A stretch of 64,000 bases of DNA from Deinococcus deserti VCD115 (GTDB lineage: Bacteria > Deinococcota > Deinococci > Deinococcales > Deinococcaceae): positions 86,001 to 150,000 of the forward strand of contig NC_012527.1 in NCBI RefSeq assembly GCF_000020685.1. Direction: 5' to 3'. Below, one piece after another: positions 1 to 10,500 of the stretch (the stretch's first letter is position 1; each line of letters starts with the position of its first letter). The notes below the pieces were generated by a model that was not told the origin of the DNA, searched no databases, and saw nothing but the letters and a program-made list of their open reading frames with translations. The position numbers and the translations under genes were made by a program.

Positions 1-774
1 CAGTGCGGCGTAGCTGGCGGACCGCCCGCGTTGGGCCGCACCGATCCCATGGCCCTGCCCGCACCTGCCATCACCGCCTGGGATGACACCCTGCTCCCCC
101 TGCGTGCGCGTTGGGGTATTGACGCCCGTGCACCCCTGCTGACCGCGGGGTTCATCTACGCGGCAGCAGACGGCCTGGGCAGTGACCATCCGCCGGTAAG
201 TCCGCCCCTGACCTGGAACCCGGCGCACTATGAGCTGCTGGGAAACGGCGCATTCAGCGCCATGTGGCGTGGCGAACGGGAACTGCGGCTCGCGTGGCGA
301 GAGGGAGCATGGAGTCTGAACCTCGCCGCCCGCCGCGGAGTGGGAACTTCGCAGGGACGGTACACAGGAGGCGCTGTGGCCCTCAATCTGGCCCCTTTGA
401 CGGTCGCTGCCGGCGTGGACACCAACGGACCTCTGCTTGGCGCAGCGCTGGCACTTGGTGGATACGGCGAGGTGTGGGGCCGCACCAGTCATGTGAATGG
501 AAGCTGGGGATGGGCCTGGGGCGGCACGCTGATTCCAGCCGACTACTGGCAGGTGACTGGAGCTCATGATCATTCCAGCACGCACCTGGGCCTGCGTGTC
601 GCGGTGCCCTGGCAAAACAGCGAGGGCCGGCCCCTCCGCGTTGGAGGCGGCTACCGGTGGGGAGTGGACCAGGGAGCCTACGCTGAGGTCGAATATCACG
701 TCGGCAGCTACGGCATGGCGGCGGAAGTAACGGCCACAGGCCGGTTTGGCGTGCGGTTTACGTCCGTCTGGTGA
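1..774 (+). CDS. Hypothetical barrel-like protein, C-terminal part (runs off left edge)
   Basis: The reading frame is open from base 1, so the true start probably lies outside the window; TTG at 31 and ATG at 49 are only internal candidates. The visible 250 or so residues are rich in Gly, Ala and aromatics and alternate polar and apolar positions in short strands, with many W/Y-G pairs and a C-terminal Trp. This resembles an outer-membrane beta-barrel or secreted beta-rich protein. No enzyme motif is visible. A GC-rich hairpin about 135 bases downstream could terminate it. I do not recognise the family; the barrel idea is inference from strand pattern alone. Confidence 0.6.
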   Translation, partial: QCGVAGGPPALGRTDPMALPAPAITAWDDTLLPLRARWGIDARAPLLTAGFIYAAADGLGSDHPPVSPPLTWNPAHYELLGNGAFSAMWRGERELRLAWREGAWSLNLAARRGVGTSQGRYTGGAVALNLAPLTVAAGVDTNGPLLGAALALGGYGEVWGRTSHVNGSWGWAWGGTLIPADYWQVTGAHDHSSTHLGLRVAVPWQNSEGRPLRVGGGYRWGVDQGAYAEVEYHVGSYGMAAEVTATGRFGVRFTSVW

Positions 775-908
775 GGGGAGGCGCTTGTCATTCGCGTCGC
801 TCTGTATCCCCACGTCAGAGAGCCACTGACTTCCCACGGACAACCAGTTAATAAGACATCAAAGTTCCGTGACCGAAGCGATGGGTGTGACTGGACGCCA
901 CCGCAGTT

Positions 909-934
909 CTGCGCGCCTGACCTGAGGCGCGCAG
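909..934 (+). terminator. Probable terminator hairpin
   Basis: A perfect 10-bp stem (CTGCGCGCCT / AGGCGCGCAG) with a 6-base loop is followed by CTTTGATTT. It lies in the 452-base gap between the barrel-like gene and the flavin reductase, in which I see no credible gene. Confidence 0.5.
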
Positions 935-1226
935 CTTTGATTTCAGCGTCCGGAAGGGGGGAAATGGATAAGCACCCCTTGGTCGCCCGGCCCTGCGGGA
1001 CGACCAACGTTCGCACGGCACTATTTTGTGATCCAAAGCAGGTCCCTGGTAGCGGTGTCATGCCTATGGTCACGCCCCCTGACCTACACACCTGGTGGCC
1101 CGGTAAAAGCAGGAGAGACGGGTCAGAATCATACTGTCCGCTTATCCAGGCGTTCTGGTCCCGGCTCTTTGCTCCTTGATGAGCGTCCTGTGTGCACGGG
1201 CGAACGAGACACCTGCCTTTTGTGAC

Positions 1227-1778
1227 CTACGCGAAGTCTCCTGGAAGAAAAACCTGGCGCTCACGCGTGGTCGTCACGTAAGCGCTGCGGCCCAGGTAAA
1301 CGGCAGCTTCACCCGCGAACAGGCCCTCGGCGTCATAGTGCGCCGGGTCGAAGTGAACGTCGCTGACCCGACCGACGAACAGATCGTGGTCCCCGGTCCG
1401 CACGACATCAACCACCTCGCAGCGGTAGTGCAGATAGGCCTGCGTGACCGCCAGCGGGCTTCCGGGCAGGGTCGTGAGTCCAAGCCGGGCGAGCTTATCG
1501 AACTGCGGAGCGTCATGCAGGCTGAGCACGCCCGCTCCCTGCACCGCCTGCGCCGCCGCAAAAGGAAGAAAGTTCACGCCAAAGTGACCGCTCTGCACGA
1601 TGAGGGGATGACTTCCGCGCTCGCGCCCCACGGCCACGCCGTAGAGAGGAGGATCCGCACTTAAGGCGGTGTGCCACCCCACGCTGAGGACGTTGCGCGT
1701 TCCGGAATGCTCGGCGGTCACCAGAGCGACGGTGCCTGGGTAGTAGCCGAAGAAGCGGGCGGTTCTGGCGCTGAGCAT
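1227..1778 (-). CDS. Flavin reductase family protein (FMN-binding split barrel)
   Basis: The 183-residue protein matches the flavin reductase-like domain: an N-terminal TARFFGYYPGTVALVTA segment, then NVLSVGWHTALSADPPLYGVAVG, the conserved region that binds FMN in the split-barrel fold, and GHFGVNFLP in the middle. Such proteins bind FMN and either supply reduced flavin to monooxygenases or act as small oxidoreductases. Length is usual for the family. It stands alone on the minus strand, downstream of the response regulator with a gap of about 180 bases. The substrate or partner cannot be told from sequence. Confidence 0.85.
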   Translation of the reverse strand: MLSARTARFFGYYPGTVALVTAEHSGTRNVLSVGWHTALSADPPLYGVAVGRERGSHPLIVQSGHFGVNFLPFAAAQAVQGAGVLSLHDAPQFDKLARLGLTTLPGSPLAVTQAYLHYRCEVVDVVRTGDHDLFVGRVSDVHFDPAHYDAEGLFAGEAAVYLGRSAYVTTTRERQVFLPGDFA

Positions 1779-1957
1779 CCCCCCGAGAATAGAGGAGTTG
1801 CCGCCGGGGTCTCAGGCACTCCTTGTTCATGGACCCTCCAGCGCGACAACGAGGTATTCAATACGTAAGGCCCGCGTTGCAGACCAGATACACATACGCC
1901 CTGTGCCTGGCCAGTTGCACAGCTGTTTCGTCCTGCTCGGGATCGCTGGGCTGCTGC

Positions 1958-2638
1958 TTACCGTGGCACTCTGATGGCATAGCCGATTCCACGCACAGTG
2001 CGAATGAAGCCGTATCCGCCCAAATCACGTATTTTCCCGCGCAGGTTGGCGATATGAACATCGAGGGAACTGTTGTTTCTGGGCTGCTCAGTGTTCCACA
2101 GTTCACGCTCAATCTCATCCCGCCGGTAGACACGGCCCGGCTGTTGAACAAGCACACTCAGCAATTCAAACTCAGTGGCTGTCAGCTTCAGGTGCTGTCC
2201 TGAGTAAAGACAAATCCGGTCCTGCAGGGAAATATCAAGCGCACCCACTGAAGTCACGTCACAGCCGCTGCTTCGTCTCAGCTGGACATTGACCCGTGCG
2301 AGCAGTTCCTGGGGATGGAATGGCTTGGTCATGTACGCCTCGACGCCCGAGTCAAACAGGTCAAACAGGTTGATTTTGTGGTCCACGTCGTCTGGAGCTC
2401 TCAGGCCCATAATGCGGACATGACTGGTCAACGTCAGGCGGCGCGCCACCTGCGCCCCATCAATGTCAGGGAGTCCAAGGTCCAGCAGGATGAGGTCGGG
2501 ATTCTGCTCATGGGCAACGCAGAGGCCGGACGCCCCATCGGGAGCACTGAAGACCCGGTGGCCGGCCTCTTCCAGCACGAACTTCACCACTTGAGTGATA
2601 TCCGGGTCGTCTTCGATAACAAGAATCCTGGCTGACAC
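1958..2638 (-). CDS. OmpR/PhoB-family response regulator (orphan)
   Basis: Residues 1-115 form a receiver domain with acidic residues at 10-12, phospho-acceptor Asp53 (LLDLGLPD) and Lys105 (MTKPF). Residues about 130-226 form a winged-helix DNA-binding domain ending in TVRGIGYAIR. The start is GTG, preceded by AGGAG with a 5-base spacer. The switch region is odd: where most relatives have a Thr/Ser-Ala pair after the fourth strand, this reads IMGLRAPDD, so the conserved hydroxyl residue seems to be missing. No histidine kinase is adjacent. A 75-residue protein of unknown role lies 18 bases upstream and is probably co-transcribed. Confidence 0.9.
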   Translation of the reverse strand: MSARILVIEDDPDITQVVKFVLEEAGHRVFSAPDGASGLCVAHEQNPDLILLDLGLPDIDGAQVARRLTLTSHVRIMGLRAPDDVDHKINLFDLFDSGVEAYMTKPFHPQELLARVNVQLRRSSGCDVTSVGALDISLQDRICLYSGQHLKLTATEFELLSVLVQQPGRVYRRDEIERELWNTEQPRNNSSLDVHIANLRGKIRDLGGYGFIRTVRGIGYAIRVPR

Positions 2639-2656
2639 ATGTACTCCTGCAGGTCG

Positions 2657-2884
2657 TCAGGATTTCGGTTCTGTCCGGGCAATGAAAGGAAATGCCAGCA
2701 GCTCTCGTCTGGAAACGTGGGTCTGATACCGGCCCTTGAGGTACAGGGCGTTCAGGGCTTCCCGACCATAACGGTTGGCGACATCACGAATGTGCCAGAC
2801 CTCATCGTGCTGAGCGCATGTTACCCGGATACGATCCAGAGTCCCGGGAACCCAGCTGCACGTAACGGAAACGGAAGCAGTCAT
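2657..2884 (-). CDS. Small hypothetical protein upstream of the response regulator
   Basis: The ATG at 2884 is preceded by GAGG with a 5-base spacer, which decides this start over a longer in-frame one at 2956. The 75 residues contain Trp, two Cys and a basic C-terminal half (RDVANRYGREALNALYLKGRY), with no signal peptide or membrane segment. It ends 18 bases before the response regulator and is likely in the same transcript. I do not recognise a family. Confidence 0.5.
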   Translation of the reverse strand: MTASVSVTCSWVPGTLDRIRVTCAQHDEVWHIRDVANRYGREALNALYLKGRYQTHVSRRELLAFPFIARTEPKS

Positions 2885-3486
2885 AAAAACCTCGATGTCA
2901 GGAGTGTGGAAGTGATGCATCGAGGCTATCTGTGCTTCGCAGAAATCATCGGCCAAAGGAATTAAGGTCGGCTTAACGATTCACAGCTTAGTAGTATTTT
3001 TTGATGAAGAGATCTTTATTTTCAGAAAACCGTGTCAAGGCAGCAGTATAGCTACGAGTTTGTCTTCATAACACTGCCAGCTGAGTGTGGCTGTCCGCTG
3101 TTCCTCAGCGAATAAGTTATGACGCACAACACTGGCTTTTCCAGGGCTGAGACCGGAGGGTCTCCTTTAAAGCAATACTGCGCGGTAGCGCAGTTGGACC
3201 CACTGGCGCCCGCTCCACCCAAACTGGGCAGCGGACTGGTTCTATCCAGATTTATAGTAGGCAAAGTACATTCAATTGTTTGGTTCGATGCCTGAAGCGC
3301 GGCTGATTTGAGCTCAGGCGCAGCAATTCAGTAGGAGAAATGCGTGACAAAGTGAGCGTTGCAAGCGGCAACAACAGTGTTAGGGCTCGTGCCGCTCATG
3401 ACCGCACAGAGGTTGGCAAGTAAATTCACTCGGATTGCGGCTCCCCGTATAACTCCAATTTCCGCTTCACACGGCGATCAAGTTCT
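2885..3486. other. Gene-free stretch
   Basis: About 600 bases without a supportable gene. It holds a short hairpin at 3176-3194 (ACTGCGC / GCGCAGT) and presumably the promoter of the minus-strand small gene and regulator. A 70-codon minus-strand frame at 3052-3264 has no ribosome binding site or family resemblance. Confidence 0.5.
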
Positions 3487-3503
3487 AAGGACTGCTGGTC
3501 CTT
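3487..3503 (-). terminator. Possible terminator of the mannosidase gene
   Basis: Short hairpin AAGGAC / GTCCTT with a 5-base loop lies just past the mannosidase stop codon. There is no long U tract. Confidence 0.35.
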
Positions 3504-3510
3504 CACTGCG

Positions 3511-6500
3511 CTAATCCATGTCCTTCACTGCTGAACCTGACGCTGGCGCTTCACGGAGAGTCACCACCCGGAAGGGCGCGTACGCCCACTGCTCCTGGAT
3601 AGTCCCCATGCGCTCCTCAAGAAAGTTTGCGGCTGTCCAATTCTGTACGCCGTGCATGACAACTTTCAGGTCACCACGCGATCCGTGTGCCTCGTACAGA
3701 CGCAGTACCAGCTCATCGGTATCTTCAGCCAGCTTAAGGGCGCCGAGGTGGATGCCAGACCCAGCCTCTACGGTCAGCAGGGAACCCGTCTGGGGCCACT
3801 GTCCTGTGGAACTGCCGGACGTGCTGATCACATTTACCGGCGCGTTCAGATCGGTACTCTGCCCGACCGTACCGGTCATCCCCTGGCCGCGCCAGTCGCC
3901 GGCGTGCGGAAACAGGCTGTAGGTGAAGTGATGCTCTCCCTCATCGGCCGCAGGATCAGGGTAGACCGGCGCGCGCAGCAATGAGAGGCCCAGGACGTCA
4001 CCCTGCACGCTGTAGCCGTATTTGTTGTCGTTCAGCAGGCTCAGGCCGAAGTCCCCCTCGCTGATGTCAGCCCACCGGTGACCGGGCGATTCGAAATGGG
4101 CGGCGTCCCAGCTGGTATTCATGTGCGTGGTCCGCTCGACGGCTCCGTAGGCCGATTCGAAGGTCGCGTGCATGGCCCGGACATTTGCGCGTGTGAGGGA
4201 ACGCAGAAAAGTTCGGCGCCCGGTCCACTGGGCTCGCGTCACGACATCCAACCGCCGCATCCCAGGGCGCAGAACATAGGCCTGCTTCAGCCGGCTGTTG
4301 CCGAGCGTCCTGAGCACCTCGATGCGGTGTTCGTCAATCCGGCGTGGTGTCTCACTGGCCAGCACCTCCTCGCCCTGATTCGGATAGCTGGCATCGACGT
4401 CCCAGGCTTCCCAGGCGCGCGGGACATCCACGTAAGCCCACAGCTGGTTGCCCCGGATGCGTCCGTCGGCTTCCGTGCCCAGCGCTTCCCGGCGCTCAGT
4501 TTTGTGCCATACGCTTCCCAGGGTGCCGTCCTGATTGACCGTCACCCGCAGGTATTCGTTTTCCAGAGTCAGCCCCGAGGCTGCGGGTGCAGGGTGTTCA
4601 GTCGGTACACGCGCGTAACCCAGAGCAGGAACCCGGACTCCCCGGCAGGCACGTTCGGTCAGTGAAAGGTTCCAGGCAATCTCTCCCTTTCCACTGACCT
4701 GCTCGCTCAGCACCTGAAGGGCAGAACGCCTGAGGGCTTCCCCGCGTTCCAGAGCTTCGTGCAGTTCATGGTGAGCCGTGTCATAGACCGCTTTGACACT
4801 GCTGCCGGGCAGGATGTCGTGGAACTGGTTGCGAAGCAGCACTTTCCACAGGCCGTACAGATCATCACGGGGGTACTCGGCGCCGGTCAACTTGAAAGCC
4901 AGCGCGCAGGCGGCTTCGGCCTCAGGCAGGATATGCTCGAGCTTCCGGTTCAGTGCCTTGATGCGCCCCTGACTCGTGTAGGTTCCACGGTGCAGTTCCA
5001 GGTACTGTTCGCCGACCCAGACCGGCAGCCGCGCCGGGTCAACCCGTGAATAGAAGTCCTCGATGCGGGTCATGTGCAGCGTGGGCAGGCCGGGAAAGTC
5101 CTTCAGACGCTCGTAGCGTTCGAGCATTCCGCGTGTCGGGCCGCCGCCGCCGTCTCCATAGCCGAACGAGAGCAGCGACTCGTCGTGCCAGCGCTTGCCT
5201 CTGAAGGATTTCCACGTTTCGGCCAGGTCGAGGGCCTTGATATCGCCGTTGTACCCCTCGGCCGGGTTATAGAACTGATGCGCGAGCACGCGTGTGCCGT
5301 CAATCGCTTCCCACTGGTACAGGTCGTAGGGAAAAGCATTGGTTTCCGACCAATACAGCTTGGTGGTGAAAAAGTACGGGATCTCACCCTGCCGGAGGAA
5401 CTGCGGCAGATTGGCGGAGTAACCGAAGGTATCAGGAAGCCAGCACACCGAAGCGCGCTTGCCGAAATGCCTCTCAAAAAACCGCTGACCGTGCAGCAGC
5501 TGCCGGGCCCAGCTCTCGCCGCTGATCAGGTTGCCGTCGGGCTCGACCCACATGCCGCCCACGAGATCCCACCGGCCTTCCTTGACGCGGTCCTGGATTC
5601 TTCTGAAAAGATCAGGGGCTTCTTCCAGCACGAACTCGTACAGCTGACCCATACTCTGGTTGAACGTGAAATCCGGGTACTCGTCCATCAGGGACAGGAC
5701 AGTCGAAAAGGTCCGTTGAACCTTCTGGCGGGTTTCCGAAAGCGGCCACAACCAGGCCAGATCAATATGAGCGTGGCCCGAAAGGGCCAGTCTTCCCTCC
5801 GCTGGATAGCTGCGCAGCAATTCTTTGTGTGCGTTACGAAGCAGCTCACGCGCCGCCTCCAGCTGGCCCCGCCACCCGTCCGGATACGGTGCGGGATCAG
5901 TCATTTCGAAGTTGTACTCGTCCCACAATCCGTTGAGCCTGGAGCGCTCGGCAGCCCCCCAGCTCAGGCGCGCGAGGTAGGTTTCAGAGTCCTGACGCTC
6001 AAGCGGAATGAGGGCGAAGGCTTCGTCCGCGATGTCCAGCACTCGGGCGGCAATGGGCTCGCGGTTCATCGTCATCAGCTGCGCCGCGCCGTCAAGATAA
6101 GAAAGCAGATCCTCATATACAGCCTGCACGTCCTGATCCGGCACATACAGTCTCAAAGCCCCCAGGTGGGGTGTGCGCTCAGGGGTACCGAACAGACCTT
6201 TCGGGCTGGCACGGATGCGCAGTTCCAGTGTTTCGCCGCCCGCGGCCCGGGGCAACAGCAGCTGCTCGCGGTGGAATGGATTCAGTCCGCCGGTGGCACG
6301 GCCACCAAGCTCCACCAGGGCCTCGCCGCCCGGCTCGGCGTGCAGCATGACGCGCTGTCCCGCCCATTCGGAAGGAACGGTGGCCTCGAACGTCATGGTG
6401 ACCGGAAATGTTCGCGATGGCCAGGGCTGTCCGGCGGGAAGGGTGCTGGTCTTTCCCTCTGCATCGGCAAACTGCACGGTGCGGATGGGAAGCCGTGCGC

Positions 6501-6588
6501 GGTCCCGCCAGCCGGCCAGCTCATGGAGTCGGTTGGTCAGCCGGTCAAGCTGTTGCTTCAGGGTCAGGGCAGAGTTTCTGGACGTCAT
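3511..6588 (-). CDS. Alpha-mannosidase, glycoside hydrolase family 38
   Basis: The 1025-residue protein has the GH38 plan: an N-terminal beta domain (about 1-260), the catalytic domain starting with HAHIDLAWLWPLSETR (zinc ligands His274 and Asp276), and the nucleophile Asp386 in WLPDTFGYSANLPQF, followed by the large C-terminal beta domain. It hydrolyses terminal alpha-mannosides with retention; the lack of a signal peptide suggests it works in the cytoplasm on imported oligosaccharides. The ATG is preceded by GAGGAG. Length matches bacterial and fungal-type GH38 enzymes. It stands alone, with no transporter beside it. Confidence 0.95.
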   Translation of the reverse strand: MTSRNSALTLKQQLDRLTNRLHELAGWRDRARLPIRTVQFADAEGKTSTLPAGQPWPSRTFPVTMTFEATVPSEWAGQRVMLHAEPGGEALVELGGRATGGLNPFHREQLLLPRAAGGETLELRIRASPKGLFGTPERTPHLGALRLYVPDQDVQAVYEDLLSYLDGAAQLMTMNREPIAARVLDIADEAFALIPLERQDSETYLARLSWGAAERSRLNGLWDEYNFEMTDPAPYPDGWRGQLEAARELLRNAHKELLRSYPAEGRLALSGHAHIDLAWLWPLSETRQKVQRTFSTVLSLMDEYPDFTFNQSMGQLYEFVLEEAPDLFRRIQDRVKEGRWDLVGGMWVEPDGNLISGESWARQLLHGQRFFERHFGKRASVCWLPDTFGYSANLPQFLRQGEIPYFFTTKLYWSETNAFPYDLYQWEAIDGTRVLAHQFYNPAEGYNGDIKALDLAETWKSFRGKRWHDESLLSFGYGDGGGGPTRGMLERYERLKDFPGLPTLHMTRIEDFYSRVDPARLPVWVGEQYLELHRGTYTSQGRIKALNRKLEHILPEAEAACALAFKLTGAEYPRDDLYGLWKVLLRNQFHDILPGSSVKAVYDTAHHELHEALERGEALRRSALQVLSEQVSGKGEIAWNLSLTERACRGVRVPALGYARVPTEHPAPAASGLTLENEYLRVTVNQDGTLGSVWHKTERREALGTEADGRIRGNQLWAYVDVPRAWEAWDVDASYPNQGEEVLASETPRRIDEHRIEVLRTLGNSRLKQAYVLRPGMRRLDVVTRAQWTGRRTFLRSLTRANVRAMHATFESAYGAVERTTHMNTSWDAAHFESPGHRWADISEGDFGLSLLNDNKYGYSVQGDVLGLSLLRAPVYPDPAADEGEHHFTYSLFPHAGDWRGQGMTGTVGQSTDLNAPVNVISTSGSSTGQWPQTGSLLTVEAGSGIHLGALKLAEDTDELVLRLYEAHGSRGDLKVVMHGVQNWTAANFLEERMGTIQEQWAYAPFRVVTLREAPASGSAVKDMD

Positions 6589-6845
6589 GGTTCTCCTCGG
6601 GCTGAAAGCAAAGGATAGGGGCGTGCATGCACCTGCGACTGCTCAGGGGGCAGGGCCACCGCTCCCGGTGTCAAAGTTCCTCAACAGTAACAAGTCGTGG
6701 TGGGCCCCTTCTGTGGAGCACGCCTGCCGCCGTCCACAATGGGGGTGAACTCCGTGCCAGGAGTTGCTCTGGAGATGCGGGACAGGCCTTGAGTTCACCC
6801 GTGACCATCCCCTTCGGGTCCTCACGCAGCTTCGGTTCTTCTCCC

Positions 6846-7345
6846 CTTATGCACGGCTGCTGACGCCTCAAGACATCGGCAAGGCCAGAGGTCGGCGCAA
6901 CCAGTGCGGCAGCGCGGTGTCACTTCTACACGGCACGCGTCCAGTCCGTACCCGGGGTACAGGTGCAGCTCTGTCGGTTCGCCGGCCTGCTCACAAAGCA
7001 AGCGCGTACCCGCATCAGGAAGAACCTCATCTGCACTGCCGTGAAGCAGCAGCGATCCTGGGCTCGGCTTACGCACTCAGCCCCATAGGCCGGGCTAAGC
7101 GACCACGCCTCCCAACGCGTCACTGTTAACCGCTGCCTTGATCACGACCACGCCACCAAACGAATGCCCCTCGAGGCGTGCAGGGCCCAATGTTTCCAGG
7201 TACGTTGCTCTGGTCAGCACATCAAGAGTGCATTCCGCCACTTCACGAGGCTGCCGGTCATCGAGATGCAGGGACATGAGACCCCAACGCAAGCAGCGGA
7301 TAACAGTGACACACGCAGCCACCGGCGACCTCAAGGAAAAACAAT
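6846..7345 (-). pseudogene. Alpha/beta hydrolase (dienelactone-hydrolase type), degenerate
   Basis: Two minus-strand frames each hold one part of an alpha/beta hydrolase. The upstream part (about 7095-7200) carries the nucleophile elbow GHSFGG, ending in SDALGGVVA. The downstream part (about 6930-7070) carries GSLLLHGSADEVLPDAGTRLL, the strand with the catalytic Asp, then LHLYPGYGLD, where the catalytic His is expected but is replaced by Tyr-Gly. At least one frameshift near 7095 separates them, and the N-terminal part is not recognisable. It is a remnant and not a working enzyme. Confidence 0.65.
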
Positions 7346-7565
7346 TCACTTCTTCATCAGCTGGCTGGTCTCCAAAAATCTCTGGGCAGCAGTCCGGATC
7401 TGCTGGAACGTGCCAGCCCTCAGCAGTTCCGAATCCAGGCCCCCCCCTCGGTCTTCAAGCTGCACGACTACAGTTCAGTCAAAACTGGTCTGCGCCGCAA
7501 CGCCCTCCCCTCAGGGAGCCAGCCTTCATCCAGCCCTGCGGTGAAACCCGGTAGACTCTCCACAC

Positions 7566-10500
7566 GTGAGCCGGCGAGAGGACCTCGTTCATCAGATCAG
7601 CAGGCGTCTGGCGGCCCTGAGCACGAGGCGCGGTGGACTGGCCGTGGCCTTATGGGGGGATCCGGGTGTTGGGAAGTCATGGACCGCTGCAGAAGTGCTC
7701 CGGGCGCTCCCATTACGTTCCGCCGAGGTGCAGGCCAGTGCGCCTCTGAGCAGCGTGATCGTCAGCCTGCCGCGCCCGGCACGCCTTCCAGTCTGGACAG
7801 AAGAAGCCCTGCGGCGTCTGGAGCGCCGGGAAGTCATCGCGCCAGACGACATGGGCGACGTCCTGACTTCACTGCTGAGCGAGCTGGCTCCCTTTGTTCT
7901 GTACGTCAAGGACCTCCACGAAGCGTCGGCGGAACAGCTTCGGCTCTGGCAGGCCGTGGCTGGCGGCGTCACTCGCAGCCGCGGGGTCGGCCTGATGGCG
8001 ACAAGCCGGCAACCACCTCCCGCTCCATTTGAAGTGCAGGCGCTCGGTCTTCTTGATCAGGAGGAAACCGCCGTCCTTCTGAACCAGACCCTGGGCGCCT
8101 GCCTTCCTGCAGAGGCCGCTGAGTGGATTGGACAGCATGCAGCAGGAAACCCGCTGTTCAGCATCGAGTACCTGCGCTTCCTGATCCGGCAGGGATGTCT
8201 CTGGAACGACGGCGAGCGCTGGCACTGGCGCGCGCCCCGGGAGAGCCGCATTCCGACCAGTGTCGAGGCGCTGATTTCGCATCTGTGCCATACCCCTCCA
8301 CTGTCGGCGCCGGCCCAAGCGGCCCTGGAGGCGCGCGCCATGCTGACGGCCGGGATGGCGCCGGCAGTCTGGGCACAGGTTGCCGGACTTGAGGCGACCC
8401 AGCTGCAACACGCGTGTGAGGAGCTTGATCACCGGGGCATCCTTCGGGAAGGTCAGTTCGTTCACCGTTTGTATCAGGATGTGGAACTACACCACCTGAC
8501 GCCTGCCAGACGTCGGCTGATTTCACGCCGCGCTGTGAGCGCGCTGCTGGAGACGGATGTGGAAGCCGCCGCAACCTTCGTGGTTCACGCGGAGCTTCCC
8601 GGTAACGATGCGCTGCCGCTGCTGCGCCGCGCTGCCGGGTCTGCGCAGTCAGGTGGCCGGCACCGGCAGGCCGCCGAGTATCTTTCCCAGGCGGTACAGC
8701 ATGCCCATGGGGGAGAGCGTGCACAGCTGGCACTGGCAGCAGCGCGCCTGTGGCGGGACCACGAGCCGCGCCGGGTCATTGCCCTGGCCGAGGAGGTTCT
8801 CGAGATAGAGCCCAGAAACCTGGACGCTGCATTCCTGCTGGCAGGAGCACTGGTTCTTCAGGGCGAGGAGGAGCGCGCCACCCGGCTGATCCGGAGCCTG
8901 CAGGACAGCGCCGAGCTCGAACCGCTGTGGTTGTTTCAGCTGATCTCGCTTCACGCGGACAGGAACGACTACGTCGGGGTCATGACGCTGTGGCAGGAAC
9001 ACCCGGGCCTTCACCATCTGGCTCCGCCTTCCGTGCTGGCCCAGGTGGTGCGCGCCCTGGATTTCGTCGGACAGCCCACGGAAGCGTGCACACTGGCAGC
9101 CCAGGCCCTCGAACACAGGGGCCTCACGGGCCCTGAGCGCACAGCGTTGCTGTTTGCCCGGTGCCGGGCCCTGTACAGCGCAGGAAATCTCGAAGCCGCC
9201 GAAGCGGACGCAAGTGAAGTGGTGACGCTGACTGAGGCAGGCCAACGGGTGCACGAGTGTGCCCGCGGGCTCTCGACCCGGGCGACAATTCGTGACACGT
9301 TGGGCCGCTACCCTGAAGCCCTTGCAGACGCGCAGACCTCGCTGAAACTGTTTGCCAGCCTGGGTGTCGCGCGCGACTATGCCCAGCAGCAGAGCCGTCT
9401 GGCGTGCCTGCTGCTGGAATATGGCGACTATGAGCAGGCCGAGACGCTGCTGCACGAGGGCCACGAGGTCATGAAGCGTGCTGGGGTCTCGCATTTCCTG
9501 GCGCTGTGCGAGTACAACCTTGCCTACCTGTACCTTGAGCAGAATCCGCCGTTCGGAGGCACGCTGGCCCTGAAATACGCTCATGCCGGACTCCAGCATG
9601 CCCGCCAGGCCGGGAGCCCCCTGATTGTCGCGCAGACAGCCGCCATGGCAGCGCGGGCAGAGGCGATCCACGGCACCCCCCAGCATGCGCTGGAACTTGC
9701 AGACGAGGCCCTGGACCTCACGCAGCAGCTTGGCACTTCGCATGACACCGCGTGGGCCATCTGGGCCCGGGGCTTTGCGCTGGAAGCGTGTGGCCGGCCG
9801 GCCGAGGCGCTGGCGTCGTTCCAGGCGGCGGCTGATGAACTCGCAGGCCGGGGGTTGACCCTCTGGGCGCACCGGCTGGGGCTGGAAGCGGACCGGCTGG
9901 CTGGTGACGCCACTGCAGCAGGCGCGAAACTGGCGTTTTTCCGGGAGCACGAGCTGCGCAACTGGGTCAATGTCACGGGCCGCTACTTTCCTGGCCTCGC
10001 GGGTGAGCACCCGGTCCAGGCTCCGGCACCCGCCTCCGTCCGGCTCAGCGTTCTTGGGTCCGTCCAGCTTCATCGCGGAGCGGAAGCGCTGCGCTACAAG
10101 GGCCAGAAGGGGAAGGAACTGCTGGCCTGCCTGCTTGAGGCCCGCCTGGCGGGCCAACATGAAGTCAGACAACTGACGCTGCAGGAAACCCTCTACCCGG
10201 AATTGCAGGACGGGGCCGCGGTCTCGGCCCTGCAGCAGCTGGTCTACCGTCTGCGCCAGGTGCTTGGACCGGAGGTTATTCAGCGCACCGACGGCGGGTA
10301 CCGCCTGGGCGCTGCCGAGTCTGACGCCGAAGATTTTCTCAGGACCAACGATGCGAGGCTGTGGCGTGGGCCCTACCTGGAAGATCTGGGGGCCGGGCAG
10401 GACGCGGCTGTGGAAGAAGCGCTCTATCACGCGCTGGAGCGGCAGGCGCACGAGTTGCTGGCCAGCGACGCGCGGGAAGCGGCCCGGGTGGGCCGGATCC

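Noticed and set aside
3270..3295. GGTTCGATGCC resembling a tRNA T-arm
   Set aside because: No acceptor or anticodon stem fits around it.
5074..6618. 514-codon plus-strand frame
   Set aside because: Lies antisense to the GH38 mannosidase, whose motifs are unambiguous; a shadow frame in GC-rich DNA.
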